Shown here piece by piece: positions 1 to 14,339 of a stretch of DNA of 64,000 nucleotides. A model generated the notes under the pieces. That model searched no databases. It was given only the letters and a program-made list of their open reading frames with translations, and was not told where the DNA came from. Source of the stretch: Vanilla planifolia (taxonomy: Eukaryota > Streptophyta > Magnoliopsida > Asparagales > Orchidaceae); contig JAIUJO010000161.1 in assembly GCA_023846275.1 (NCBI GenBank), positions 474,558 to 538,557 of the forward strand, given 5' to 3'. Positions within the stretch are counted from its first letter, which is position 1. Each line of letters begins with the position of its first letter. A program made the translations under genes and the position numbers.

Positions 1-3000
1 CCTAGGTGGTTTGCTAATGCATAGTAATCTTAGTAAGCTCCAATCAAGATCAAACAGGCCTAATTCACTCATTTAAAAGTGCTATATCAAATTAAATATT
101 TTTTGAAGAATTTAAATATTTTATTTTGGCAACCTTAAAGATTGTTTTTTAGTAATAAATGATTATATGGCTGAAAATGTTGTACTATATCTCATTAGGA
201 TCTCATAATACAACTTTTTAACACAATTTATATTTTTTTCTTCAAATCTTTCACTTTGAGTTTGTGAAATTATTATGTAACTCTAAATCTGTACTTGTGA
301 TTTTATTAATTTTTCTTAACCATTGCTTTAAATATTTCAATTTATTCTTATTTAATTTTTAATTCAAATAAATCGAAAGAGCTTTGATTGTTATTGGGCG
401 AATGTTTTTAGGAAAGTCTTGACGAGCTCTATCAAGTAAATATTTTTTTATTCTTTTAAGTATTTTTTTAAAGGTTCATACATGTATTATTGGACATTTC
501 AATTGATATTAGATTTGCCAATCGAGAATGCCAAAACCGTTCTCATTACTATCTTGTAACCCAAATTTCTCAAATAATTTAACTCACTTTTTAAGATGTT
601 TTCCTTTTTGATATATTATTTTAAAATACTAATTCTCTTCTATTTTGAGATTGTCATCTCTTCAATTTGATAATATTATATTGCATAAATTTATCTCATT
701 TTAGCATAAGTATATATTTACCAAAAATAAATATTTTTTTATTACTTTGTCCTTCTTGTTTTCTACAAATTAACAATAATTCGAACTGCGGTTTGATCAA
801 GATGAAACAACTACTGTTGGGTTCATTTTGATGAGCTCTATAAAATTAAATTTTTATTTTATTTTTTAACAATAATATTTTAAAAAGGAATGACATGACT
901 TAGAGGACATTTCAAATCATACTTTATTTCTCTATCAAGAGTGCTATAATTTATCGTTGTAAGTATATTGGAAAATAAATTTCTTTAATCATTTATAATT
1001 TTTGTTCCATTATTTTGCATTTATTTGGACATATCACTTTGAAAGTCTAATTGTGCACTCATGCTACATTTTATTTGATTTAACTTAGCTACATTTCTTC
1101 AATCAATATAATTTCAAGTTTAATGCATAGTTACTAAAAAATTAAAAAAGTAATTAATTAAAATATATGGTTTTTTAGTTTTTGAATTGGTAGAAACTTT
1201 TGTCTTTTTCAAATGACATGAAAAAAATATTATTAGACTCGTTTTAACAATTACTATAATTTTAAATATTTATTTCTTGATTTACAAATATTCTTTTTTT
1301 TAGGTTTTGGCATACTTTAAGAGGCATTTTGAGTCAAACCAATTTTTTTGATGTAGAATGCTTTACTCTAGTATTTCACAAAAATTACATTGATATTTCA
1401 AGATTGTTACTTGTTAAAATATTTTATTGCACTATGATTTTTGCATTCTTTCCAAGAAATTGGAATTTTTGCTGGATATGTCAATCAAGGATGTGACACT
1501 CATTACCCACAACATATTATAAGGATATTATATTATGCAGATTATCAAATTTATCAAATGTTTCGCCTTTTATATTGTTGTATTACTATGAAATTCTAAT
1601 TCTACTTCCATGTGAGCTTACTTTTCTTTCATTTGGTTAATTATATTGTCTCAATTTATTGAGTTTTAGCTTTCAAACATATTTACTTAATATTAAAAAT
1701 AATATTATTACAATTTGTGTTGATTTAATCTTCTAACTCATATTAACTTAAAAATAGTTCTTATCTAGATTAAATATTCATTTTTAGATTTTTTTGTTAT
1801 GATAGGTTTTTTCTCAATTTTTGTATCATTTTAATTTTTAAATTAATTGAAAATCAATAAAATAATAATTGTTCTTTTTAGTATCTTTGAATGCAACTTT
1901 CTAATATAATTTACCTTATTTTTTCAGACATTTTGCTTTAACTTAGGCAAATTACTATCTAACAATAATTCCACTTGAATAAAACTTTTATCACATTTTT
2001 TTGTGAAATATTGCATTGCTCCAACTAATCTCACTTTAGCATTAATTAATATTTACTTAATATTAAATAAATAATTTAACATTAATTATTCCTATTTATT
2101 TTTTTAATAAATATTAATTCAAAATATGGTTCAACTGAGGTCAACTAAATATAAATGGAATTATCTTGATGAGCTTCATCATTTTAATATTCATTTTAGT
2201 TATTTTTTAAATTTTTTATGTACATTTTGAAGGATATTGTGATTTTTAACTAATTTTATAATTAAGAATATTATGCTTGATCTTCTTACAACTTATGAAA
2301 CCAACCTTCTCCTATAATTTATCTTATGTTCAAATTTTTTTTATTTTGATATGTCACTACAAAACTCTAATTCTTCCCTTAAGTGACTCATATGTCTCTT
2401 TAGTTTTGGTGTATTACATAACTTACATTTATCTTATTTTAACTTTAATAAATATTTACCTATGTTTAAATAATTTATTTAATATTAATTCTTATTTATT
2501 TATTTTTATTCGAACTAAATGAAAATCAAGTTGCATTAAGAAGAAATAATGACACTTGACTTCTCTGAAAATGCAATATCCCATTCAATTTTCATTTTCA
2601 TTTTAAAAAATGTTATATTTTACTAAGGTTCAATAGGCATCATAAAATAAATTAATTTGAGACTTTTTTGTTAATCAAAGATCATGCACATAATTTCCTA
2701 GGAATATTGATATGAAACTTTACAAAATAATTTGTCATTTGTTTAAATTATTCACTTTAATTTTCTTATATTGCTTTGTAACACTAACTTTTGTATTCTT
2801 TAATACATCTCATTTAAGCATGAATATATAATTACCCATTATTAAAAGTTGATAGATTATTTTGTTCGCTTTTCTAATTTTTAAATAAGGCTTAACGATG
2901 ACTAAAAATTTAACATTGGTTTCATCTCGATGAGCTATATAATATTAAATATTTTTTAATATTCTTTAAGTATATTATTTTTTACTTTTTTTGACATGTT

Positions 3001-3175
3001 TCACATGACATTTTCATTTACACCACAATTAAGATTACATGACACAACTATCTATAATGTTGATATCTTGGAAGCCTACTTTCTCATTCAATTTATCTCA
3101 TTTCATAAACTTAGTAACTTTGATTTTGTTATATTTCCAAGTAACTTTAACATTGGAAATGTAAGCAAGAGGCTT
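1..3175 (+). repeat. 400-bp satellite, block 1, plus orientation
   Basis: Diverged tandem repeat with a period of about 400 bp. The anchor motif gatgagctctatc-aattaaatatt, or decayed forms of it, recurs near 424, 832, 1232, 1770, 2168, 2570 and 2930. Within each unit I see, in order: the anchor, a T-rich stretch, a segment like ttttggcatgctttatgaga, a segment like gatgttacacttgatctcct, a segment like aatttatctcatttcttcaa, two gatttggttatatta-like motifs, an AT-rich stretch, and a segment like gaggtctgatcgagatgaaa. Copies look roughly 65-75% alike by eye. The block begins before the window. Short open frames at 2277-2522 and 2996-3178 lie in the repeat and are not genes. Confidence 0.8.
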
Positions 3176-3180
3176 TAAAA

Positions 3181-6100
3181 ATGAGATAAATTATACAAGA
3201 AATTGGCATGTAATGATACTAATGACATAGAATGCCACATTTTAAATCATCAATTAAATTATACATCAAATTATTTTGTTAAACATTCCAAAAGTATGGA
3301 AATAAATAATTAAAAAAACAAAGATGGACATTTAGTTATGTAATGATCCTCAATATGAGTCCAATGACAATTGTTGTTTGGTTGATCTATCAACATGAAG
3401 AACAATTCTAAACTACTAATGTAAATAAAAAGAAATAAAAGTAAATTCTTTTTTTTGGAATTAAACAATAAATGTTAGGGCTTAAGTAAAATAAATAGTA
3501 GCAATGTAATATAACAAAATTAAAGTTATATGATGATTACATTAGATTAGTATTGAAACATTCAAAGATATTAAATAGGTTAACCACAATATCCATAATT
3601 GTTAAAACAAAACAACTATAAACATGCAAAAAAATTAAAAATAAAATATTTATATTTATAAAAATAAATATTTAATTTGATAGAGCACAATTGGAGAGGT
3701 CAATTGATGTTGTTTTCATCTAGATTAGACCTCTTTAAAATCACTATAAATTAGAAAAATAAATTGACATTAATTTTAATAAATATTTATTTAAAATAAA
3801 GTAATTGTTTATTAGTGTTCAGATGAGATAATTCCAAGTAATGTAATATAATCAACCCAACATAATGAATTGACACATAAGAGGAGACAAAGAATTACAT
3901 TGTAATATAACAAAATAAAAATAAAACATTTTAGGAAAGGAAATAAATTGTAAAACAAATATGCTTTCTAAGATGCTACGTACATCGATTGTAACGTCCT
4001 CGATTATCAAATGAGATACGAATTAAAATATTACATGAAACTTATTAAAATAAAAAATAATAAAATTTTCAAAATATTAATATGAATATTTAGTAGCTTA
4101 GGAAAATGATTTTGGTGATGTTTGTTTCATCTCTATCATTTTTCTTTTACAATTTTTGTAAGTTATCAAATTAATTACACAAAACATATCACAAAGTATT
4201 ACTTTAATAATAAATAAATATAAAAAAATTTGAAAAAAGATAATTTAAAGTAATATAATATAAAAAAAGGAAAGTAATTCAAAAGTCACACAAGAAGAGA
4301 GTTATTATTCTTAATGAGATACAAAAGTCAAATTACTAATTTTCAAGATATGAGAAAAGTTGTAAGGGAAACTTATATTTCTAGGACACTAAGATGAAGA
4401 AGTGTAACATCTACAATTGTTAAAATAGACACAAATAAAAATTTCTTAAAAACCATGCCAATGCTATAGACAAAGTATATAAACTAAGTAAATAAACAAA
4501 AAAATTAAAAAAATATTATTTTCAAATTATGTAAATTGGCATTAATGTTGAAATATTATATATTAAGTTAATGAAACATTAAAAAATCAAAATAGTTTAT
4601 GGGTTGTAGGTGCGGCTATTTTAAGTTAATATTGTAACATAGACAATTGATGGCTAAAAATTTAAATTAATAAGATAAACTTTTTGAGAAAGTTTCTTTC
4701 AACATCACAAAAACGATATTGTACTACATTCTTCATTATCAAATTGGGTAAAATAAAAATTTCTTGTAAAACTAGATAAAACTCTGGAAAAAATGTTTTA
4801 AGAAATATAAAAAAGAAAGTTTAATTTATAGTTCATTGAAATGAGTCTAACATTGCTTGTTGCTTCGCCATCTTATTTGATTACTAATTACAAATAATTA
4901 TCAAGTTTAAAAGTACAAATAACAATAAATTTTTATTACAATATTTAAAAAATAATAAATTAAACTTTAGATAAGATATATTGAAGTAATGTACTACAAA
5001 AACAATGAAGTTATTTAAAAGTTACAAGTGAGGAGATTTAGTATCACTAGTGATATGACAAACGAATTTGAAGAGATGAGAAAAAGCACATAAGAAAGAT
5101 GTAATATAAGATGCTAATGAGATTAAGTATGACATTCTTAATCACTAAATTATGTTAAAAAATATCATATAAAGAATGATGAAAATTTAGTAAAGTTTTA
5201 GTAAAATAAAATGGTAAATGTTTAATTAAAACTGCCTCATCAAGTAAGTTAGATAATTTTTTTCATCTTGATTCAACATTATTTATAGTTACTATGATTT
5301 AAGAAAACAAATTAGCATGAATAAATTCAAAAGAAAAAAGTAGGTAAGTTCAAACAATATAATACAACTAAACCAAAGAAAAATAAATATCACAGAAGAG
5401 AAGAATTAGAATTTCATAGTAATATAGTTAAATCAAAGAAGAAACTTTGATAAAATATGAGATAACTTATACATGAAAGTTACATTCCACTGTACAAAGA
5501 TTACCAAATGTAACATCTTTGATCACCAAATCAGGCACAAATCAAAATATCTCACAAAATAAGCCAAATATATAGAAATTAAAAAATTCTAAAAAATTTT
5601 ATAAAATTAATATTTAATAAGATAAAGATTGTTATGATGAGTCACATCACATTTTTTTAATTAGATCAAACCTTATAAGAAAAAATTATTAATTTTAAAA
5701 AATATTCTACATAAAAAATATTAGTTCATTATTTTAATGTTAAATAAATGTATATTAGAGTTGAAATATCAAACATTGTAGAAAAGAAATTTGACTAAAT
5801 GAGGAAATGGTAAATATCACATTAAAGAAGATTTCAAGTTTTAAAGGGATGTAAAAATAAAGAAAGAACTTGTTCTTCTTTCCTAAACAATTCATCTAAG
5901 AATTAAGAAGTATATACTAAAGAGATCTTGTACAACACCATTATCAAATCAAGCATGGCAAAGCTCTAAAAAACCTTTAAAAATATTTAAATAATTTTTT
6001 ATTTCATAAGTAGTTTAAGATAAGCCCAACAACATTTACTTCATCTCTAATGTATGTTGTTTGAAATTTCTATAAATATCATAATAAATAATTCTAAAAA

Positions 6101-9100
6101 CATAAAAATTATTATTTTAATGTTATGTTAATACATATTAATACGAAAATAAAAATTTTGACAATATAATAGGACTAAATTGAAGTGATGTCATTGTCAT
6201 ATTAGAGCAAAATTAGAGTTTCATGATAATAAAACTAAATAAAATCGAAGTATTTTAAGAAATGAGATAAATTATGACTCTAAGACTAATTGTAAGATCT
6301 TAGAATCTTAAATAAAGTGTCATTGAAATGCCTGACAAGTTGTCCTCAAAGCCTTGAAATTAAAATATTCAAATATAAAAAGAGAAATATTTAATTGCAT
6401 ATAGCTAAATGAGATGAGACGAACAAATTTTTCTTAAATATTAGTAAGATCTTGTTAGAATTTTTTTGTAATTTTTAAGGTAAATATGCATAAATAATAA
6501 AATGTTTTTATTATAATATTTTCCAAATATAAATTAAAGATAAAATGAGACAAATTAAAAAAATTAAAAAATCAAACAAAAGTGATGTAATGGTCACATC
6601 AAATAATTTTTAATGTTGTATAGTAATATTGCCAATTCAAAGAAAACATTTAAAAAAATTGCATAAATGGTATGGCAAAATTAGCTTCCAAGATGTTATG
6701 GAAATCAAGTCTATCATTCTCAATTAAAAAATTAAATATTATTTGAAATATCTAGTAAAGAATGCAAAAAAAAAGTAAAAGTGTTTTTAAAAAATATAGA
6801 ATAAGAGTATTTAACTGAACATAGCATGTTGTGATTAACTTTTGATTTCTCTCAATACGGTTTTTCTTTTGTGTATTTCATAGATAAACAATATTAAATT
6901 AAAAAAAATTGTTATTTTAATTTTATGTTAGAATATATTGAAAGATAAAATGAAATAAATTCAAGAAATATAATATAAAAAAATATAGGCAATATAAATG
7001 TCACATGAGAGGACATTTAGATGTGCGAGGGAAAGATAAATTCCAATAGGCTAATTAGATTGTGTCTATTATTCTTGGCCATCATATTAGGTATGTTTGA
7101 AATCACTTGAAAAAACAATCCTAGAAAAAAGTTTTTTTAAAATGAAAAAGATGGAATAATTAACTGATAAGGCTAGTTAAGTTAAACCCAGTGACATTTG
7201 TTTCATCTCAACTAGCCATCCTTTTGTATTATTCTTAATTAAAAAAATAAATAACATAAATAATAAAAAATAATTATTTTAGTAATATGTAAATATATAT
7301 TAAATCTAAAGAGATTTAAATTGGAATAATGTAATATAAAAAAATCAAAGTGAGATAGTTTATATTTCACATAGAAATATAACAATTTCATGTTAAAAAA
7401 TTGAACAAATAAGATAAATTATACGAGAAATGTGCATTTCAAGATACTAAAGAGATCGAGTGTAACATCCTTAATCATCAAATTACTATCAAATTCAACA
7501 TGAGTTTAATGTGTCTGTTTCATATCTATTAGACCATTTTTAAATAATTGTGAACTACAAAAATAATTAAAAATAAAAAGAGGAATTATTATCTTAGTAT
7601 TAAGTAAATATATATGAAAGCTAAAAAAAGTTAATCTAAAGCTTTATAATATAACCATTCAAAAGTAATGGTAAGGTCATATGATGGGAGAAGCCGGCAC
7701 ACTCATAGAAATATGACAAAATTAAAAAAAAAATTTTGAAATGAGAAAAATTTTATGGCAAATTTAAATTAAAATATTTAATAGGATAGAGAAAATTTGG
7801 AAGATTCCACTAAAATTTCCTCTCTCGATTAAACCTCATTTTAAATTACAAAATAAGTGTAACTAATAATAAATTATTATATTTTAATTTTAAGAATATT
7901 TATGGTAATATAGAAAAGAGATAAAGTAAAGCAAGATAATATAACCAAGTCAATATGATTTTAAGGTCATAGGAGTGGACTTTAAGATTTGAATGACAAA
8001 ATAAGCAAATCATACAAAAAATAATTGAAAAAAATGTGTACAATGTATTTGAAAGTAGCACTTGAAGATATTAACAAGTGCAATTATAACATCTTCAATT
8101 ATAAAATTAGTGACAAAACAAAATATATTTTAAAGTATTCTAAAACCGTTAAAAATAATGTATTTAAATATATAAAAATAAAAATATAACTATGTAGAGC
8201 TCATTAAGAAAGTCTAACAAAGTTTTTTCATCTTGATTTAATCTTGTTTTGCATTCCTACAAATTACTAAAACAAATGAGTTTAAATAAAAATACTTTAT
8301 TTCGTTCATATTAGTAAATATATTTTAAAATTGAAATGAGATATATTTAAATAATGTAATATAACCAAACAAAAGAGATCAAATTGTTACAAGTGAAGAG
8401 ATTTGGAATCACATAGCAATATTGCCAAATATATGAAGAAAATTCAAAAAATTAGATAAATTATTAAAAAAAATTTATTCAAAGATAATATGGTAATCAA
8501 GTGTAACTTGCTCAATCAACAAATTAGGTAAGGATCTAAATTTTTTGTAAATCATGCCAAAAACCATAGAAAATATATTTCAAAATACAAAAATTAGGGT
8601 TTAATTTAATAGTGTTTGTTAACACATGACTAATAACATTTATTTAATCTAATCAAAATATGTTTTAAATTATTATGAATGACCAAAAGATATAAATTAA
8701 ATAATAATAATTTTTTTATTTGCAATTGTTAAACATATTTCGAAGATAAAATTAGTCAATTTAAAGCAATGTAATATAATAAAAAAAAATCCATATAATT
8801 GTCACATCGGAAAAGTTTTTCACAATCATAGTAAGACAACTAAATCAAAGTGAAAATTTTGAAGAAAAGAAATAAATTTTATAAGAAGGTTAAATTAATA
8901 GATATTAAGGAGATAGTGTATATGATTCTCAATCATTAATTTAGCTATAAGTTTACCTGTCACACAAAGCATGCCTAACCCTGAGAAAATAAAATATTTA
9001 AAAACTAATAAAAAATTAGTGTTTCTATAAGGGTTTTTAGGTTGAGCCAACAATTTTTTTCTTTCGTTTTGATTGCACCTCATATTGGAATACCGCAAAC

Positions 9101-12100
9101 TACAAAAGTTAATATACCTAAAAAAATAAATTATTATTTTTGAAATAATTAACTAAATGTTAAAGTTTAAATCACATAAGTTAAAATAATGTATATTGCA
9201 AAATCAAAGTAACGTAAAAGTCGTAGGATAGTAAAATTAGATATTGAAAGTAGTAGAACAAAATAAAAGCAAAACATTTTAAAACAATTTACTTAATTGT
9301 AATGAAAAATTGCATTCTAAAATATAATGTAAATCAAGCGTGAGAATCTCGATCATCAAATATGATATAAATAAAAAGTATCTCATAAATCATGCTAAAA
9401 TCATAAATAATAAAAATATTTAATAATATAAAAATAATTATTTAATTGGATTGACACCATTTTGATGAGCCAATAAGGATTGTTTTGTCTACATGGGACA
9501 TCATCTTAAATTACTTCAAATAACAAAATGAAATAAACACAAATAATAGAACATTGGTATTATGAAATTAAGAAAATATTTTAAAAAATTTCAAGTGAAG
9601 TAAATTTAAGTAATATAATATAATAAAATGAAAATAAAAAATTTTAAAGAAATGAAAAAATTTATTATAATGTTTTTCCAACATGCAATAGAGTTTAGCT
9701 CTTACAATCAATCATGAAGTTAGTTATGAATTGAAATGTGTTGTAAAACTTGCAAAAATAATAGAAAAAAATATTTAGGAATTCAAAAGGTATATTTAAA
9801 TTGATTGACATCGACAAGATGATTCAAACAAAGTTTGTTTTGTTTATGTCTGATCTCTTCTAGAAATACTATGAAATTCAAAACAAAACAAGGTTAGATA
9901 AGAATAAGTTATTTTTTTAATATTAATTAAATAAATAATATACCTAAGAAAAGATAAATCAAAAAAATATAATATATCGAAATCAAAGCGATGCAAATGT
10001 CAAATGAGGAATATTTAGGGTTATTATCTATAATTACCAAATCGAAGCTAAAACTTTGAGTAAATGAGATAAATTAACAAAAAAGGGACTAGCCAAGATA
10101 TTAAAGAGATAGAGAATGAAATCCTTAATCCTTAACTTGGAAACAATTTGAAAGACTTCATAAAGTGTGCAATATACTATAAGATAAACATATTCAAAAA
10201 AATAAAGAAATGAATTATTGATTAGATTGATATTTTTGAGACTAGTACCACTACATTTGTTTCATTTAAATTGATCATCTTTTGAAAATACTATGAAGTA
10301 CAAAAGTGAGCAAAAGTAATAATAAATTATAAATCTAATATTAACTATTTATATGTTACGCTAAAAAAATAAACATTAAAAAAAAGTAATATAAATAATT
10401 TAGAAGGATGTAATAGTCACAAACAAAGAGAGTTTGAGTTTTATTGCAACATTTTTTATTATCAGAAAAGTTAAAAAATTAAACTATTCTATTAGAATTA
10501 CAAAATTTTTAAAATAAAATGTCCCCAAAAATAAAATCAAATATTTAATTAAATAGAGCAATTTGTGATGAGTTTAATGAATCTTGTTTTGTCTTAATAA
10601 GGTCATGTTTGTAATAACTATGAAAAAACAAATAAATGTGTTTAATTAAAAATAAATTTTTATTTTTAACACGAATTAAATATATGATGTACTAAAAATT
10701 AGGCAAATAGTAGTAATGTTATATAACCAAATAAAAACATGTGAGGGTGACACAAGAAGAGAAATATGGTTTATCCCCAATATAGCAAAATCAAAGCAAA
10801 ACAAACGAGAAAATATTTTAATGTGTATGGAAAACTTGCATTCTAATATCCTAAGGAGATCGAGTATGACATGCACAATTATCAAATCAGGTGGAAATTG
10901 AAATGTCATATAAACTACACATGAACCTAATGAAATTAAATATTTAAAAATATAAAAAAGAATTTTTGATTAGAGAAAATACATTGAGATTATTCTAATG
11001 ACATATTCCAACTTAGTTAGGCAGTGTTTAGCAATACTATGAACTGCCAAAGTGAATTGACAAATAATAATAAATTGTTATTTTAAAATAAATTTAAGCT
11101 AAGATAAGATAAATTAATGTAATATAAAAAAATTAAACTAATATGAATGTCACACAATATGAGATTTAGAGCTATGTAGCAATATTTCCAAAAAATTCAA
11201 TAAAATTAATGATATGCCATAAATTGTATAATAAACTTCAATTCCACAATACTAAGCAGACTAAGTTACCTTGCTTGAGCATCAAACCTAGTAGAAATTC
11301 AAATATCTCATAAATCATGCAAAACCCTAGAAATAAAGATATTTAAAAATAAAAAAAATGTAATTTAATTGGTAAAAACTTGATGAGAAGAGTTTAATAA
11401 CATTTTTTTTCATCTCGATTAGAAGTCTTGTGGAATCACTAGAAATTGTTGATGTTAATATACATAAACAATAAATAAGAAAAATTGAAGCAATATAGTA
11501 TAACAAAATGAAAGTGATATAAAGTCACAAGGGACGAGATTTGGAGCCCCATAATAATATAAGAAAAAGAGTGAAATATTTTAAAAAATGAAATAAATTG
11601 CTCTAAGATGTATATAAAGGTACTAAGAACTTTGAGTGTAGTAATCATAGTTCATTAAGTAAGAAATTAATCAAAATATCACATAATACATGCCTAAACC
11701 CTAGAAAATGAAATATTTAATAATCTATAAGTTAAAATTAAATTAGAAAACACTCATCGAGTTAAGTCAAAAAATTAAATTTTTCCTGATTAGAGCATAG
11801 GCAAAATTACTGTGAATTGCCAAAGTAAATTAATATAAAAAAATATTATTTTAATATTAAGTAATATATAACAAATTTTAAATAAGTATTATTTAACTAA
11901 TGTAATATCATAAAATGAAAGCTTTGCACATGATATTTGAGAGAAAAGTTAGAGTTTTATAGTAATTTAACAAAATCAAGTAAAAATTGTGAAGAAATGA
12001 GATAAAATGTACTACAATGTTGTGCTCTGACATACTTGAATCACCAAAGTAAATAAGAATAAATAATGAAAGTATATAATTTTATTGCAAAAAATAATAC

Positions 12101-13240
12101 GTTAAAATTAAAAAAAATAAATTATACTAAAGTACCCAAATCAAAAGGATGTAGATGTCACATAAAAGTTGAATTAGAGTTTAATAGAAATATATTAAAA
12201 TGAAAGAAAAATATTTTAAAAAAAGACATAAATGTTATTAGATAGTTACATTCAAATATAATAAGATGATCAAGTATAAAACCCTCAACTATTAAATTTG
12301 GAAATGAATTAAATGAATCATAAAACATGCCAAAATTCTAAAAAAAATATATTTAAAAATATAAACAATTATTATTTAGTTGTAATGAGCTAGTTGAGGG
12401 CAGTGCATTGATCTGAATTTTGTTTAGATGAGGCCTCAATTGGAAATACTATGAAATACAAAAATAAATAAAGATAAATAATAAAAAATTATTAATTTAA
12501 TATTAAGAAAATATATAATATAACTAAAATTATAAAAACAAAAACAATATAATATAATTAAATCAAAATCATATAAAAATCACATGAGTAGATAAATAAA
12601 GCTTCATTGTAATATAACCAATTAAAAACTAAATATTAGAAAAAAATAAATAAATGATTCTAAAGCTTTCAATTCTAGGATGTTAAGGAGATTATGTGTA
12701 ACATTCATAATTGTAAAATCATGTGTCAATAAAATGTCTCATAAAGCAATATGAAAAGTTAAAAAATAAAATATTAAAATATGCATTAAAATATATATTT
12801 ATTATTTTTTCCTTGTTTAGTATTGTCGTGAATTATGAGCATGAATAATCATAAATAATAACAAACTATATTTTTTATAATAATTAATCATATATTGAAG
12901 TTAAATTATATTAATTAACATAATAAAATATAACAAAATTAAAACAATGCCAATGTCACACGAGAGTAGAATTAGAGTTTAACAGCAATATATGAGCTTT
13001 GGAAAAATAATATAAACTATACTAGAAAGCTCCATTCCATGAAACTATTAGATTGAGTGTAACCTCTTCTATTTAATTTGCATAAGTCAATCAAGTTGTG
13101 CCTATAATTTGTCAAAATATTCAAATATGAATTTTGTTTAAAAAATGTGAATGTTAATATTTAATTGGATAGGCTTCTTCATAAGAGTCAAATGACATTT
13201 ATTTTATCTATATTGTAAATAATTTTGAATTTTCATAATG
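3181..13240 (-). repeat. 400-bp satellite, block 2, minus orientation
   Basis: The same satellite read on the minus strand. On the plus strand its hallmarks appear as reverse complements: aaatgagataaattatac, catgagaggagatttagag, gatcgagtgtaacatcct, aatgacatttgtttcatctc and tagagctcatt. The last type recurs near 3690, 4095, 4840, 5235, 5630, 6010, 6405, 6825, 7170, 7500, 7790, 8200, 8620, 9040, 9460, 9815, 10235, 10560, 10990, 11380, 11755, 12390 and 13165, a spacing of about 330-420 bp and roughly 26 copies. Several units are shortened or have internal deletions. No gene is visible. The overlapping opposite-strand frames near 10.7-10.9 kb are chance frames. Confidence 0.8.
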
Positions 13241-13810
13241 TTTGTGAAACATTTGCCATAATCAATTTATTTATGGTTGATGCACAAAAAATATGTTACA
13301 AAACTTTTAGTAGCAATGTGCTAACCTTTATTATTGACATTGTAACTTAGTTGAACTGGTAGCTAATCTAACAAATAAGAGATCAACCAATCAGCTAAAA
13401 TATTATAGAAGGCATTCCTTAATGTTAGTACTTGTATACACTAACAAATTGGCACATTTGACATTTTAAAAGAAAAATACTTTCTTCAACTTAAAGTAGT
13501 GGGTGCAAAAACATCAACGTAGTAAAAAAATGTATTGCCTAGCACAATGCACTCTTAAGGCTTACTATTTAAATTTTTAATTATGATCTCAAAATTTATT
13601 GCAAGGCTTGTAGTATAATACAAAAAGGTAATCATGTCCTCCAACAACTGTTCACCCAACTAATACTAAATTATTTTTTAGGCTAAGTAACCCATATAGC
13701 TCATTGATGTTTACACAATAGCAAAGGTACCAATAAATACTAATATAATCTTGACATAAAATGACAATGAAACTTCATAATTATGAAATTATTCACAGGT
13801 TCATAATTCC
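13240..13810. other. non-satellite interval, unassigned
   Basis: This stretch lacks the satellite motifs and has a more even base mix, with words such as ggtaatcatgtcctcca and gtagtgggtgcaaaaac. It lies downstream, in minus-strand sense, of the decayed gypsy reverse transcriptase. By position it could be the RNase H/integrase part of the same element. I could not align any RNase H or integrase motif with confidence, and every frame is full of stops. Confidence 0.35.
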
Positions 13811-14285
13811 AGCATATTAAAAAATTATAATGGGGCTTCTATCAAAGTATAGAATAAATTGTCTTATTCCCCTAAAGTGCATAAAAAATGAAATCAAAAT
13901 TATAACTAAAATGACATCATTGCCACTAGAATAGAAGATGCAAGTAAAACTACTTGAACTACTAGATGCACAACATGAAGTTCTGTATCTTTTAGTATTA
14001 AGCAATCCGTTATCTCTTTACCTTAAAAGTAAAAGTAAGGTCTAAGGTATGGGTTAATAAGAAATGTAGAAGTCATATTATAAATTATACATTTAGTTAT
14101 GAGGTATAATAACAAGCTTATATAAGTAGATTATAATCAATATCATGATTAAGGAAAACATTTGCGAATATGTCGAAATACCCAACTAAAGTATTACAAA
14201 GGTACCATAGCAGTCACTAACCCAAATGGCATAATTTAAACAAATATTTTGTATTATGAATCTAAAGTGGGCCTCTAAAATTTAT
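13811..14285 (-). pseudogene. Ty3/gypsy retrotransposon reverse transcriptase relic
   Basis: Minus-strand remnant of a plant Ty3/gypsy pol gene, which would have encoded RNA-to-DNA copying during retrotransposition. From about 14,282 downward I read KAHFR, matching the family's KTAFRT block. A single-base shift follows, then MPFGLVTA (14,232-14,209) for the MPFGLTNAP motif. At 14,134-14,101 comes IIYLYKLVI, in the place of the catalytic VVYLDDIVIY. Both aspartates of the YLDD site are lost. ELHVVHL near 13,983 resembles the following EEHVEHLRKVF segment but sits about 100 bp too far away, and FMHFRGIR resembles FLGHVIS..GIR. Several frameshifts and stops make it non-functional. The upstream end is cut off by satellite, and no LTR or primer-binding site is visible. 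The MPFGL and KAHFR blocks carry the call; the parts below 14,000 are weaker. Confidence 0.55.
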
Positions 14286-14339
14286 ATTAAATGTATAAAG
14301 TGGTCCTATCAAATCTTTATCATACTCATGATCATAATC

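Noticed and set aside
10676..10909. Overlapping frames on both strands (10,676-10,909 and 10,716-10,901)
   Set aside because: Both lie in a satellite unit and have no homologous frame kept open in neighbouring units.
13817..14005. 62-codon minus-strand frame as a small secreted or membrane protein
   Set aside because: It lies inside the decayed reverse transcriptase, crosses its frameshifts, and its Ser run and Phe/Ile-rich end are typical of drifted sequence.
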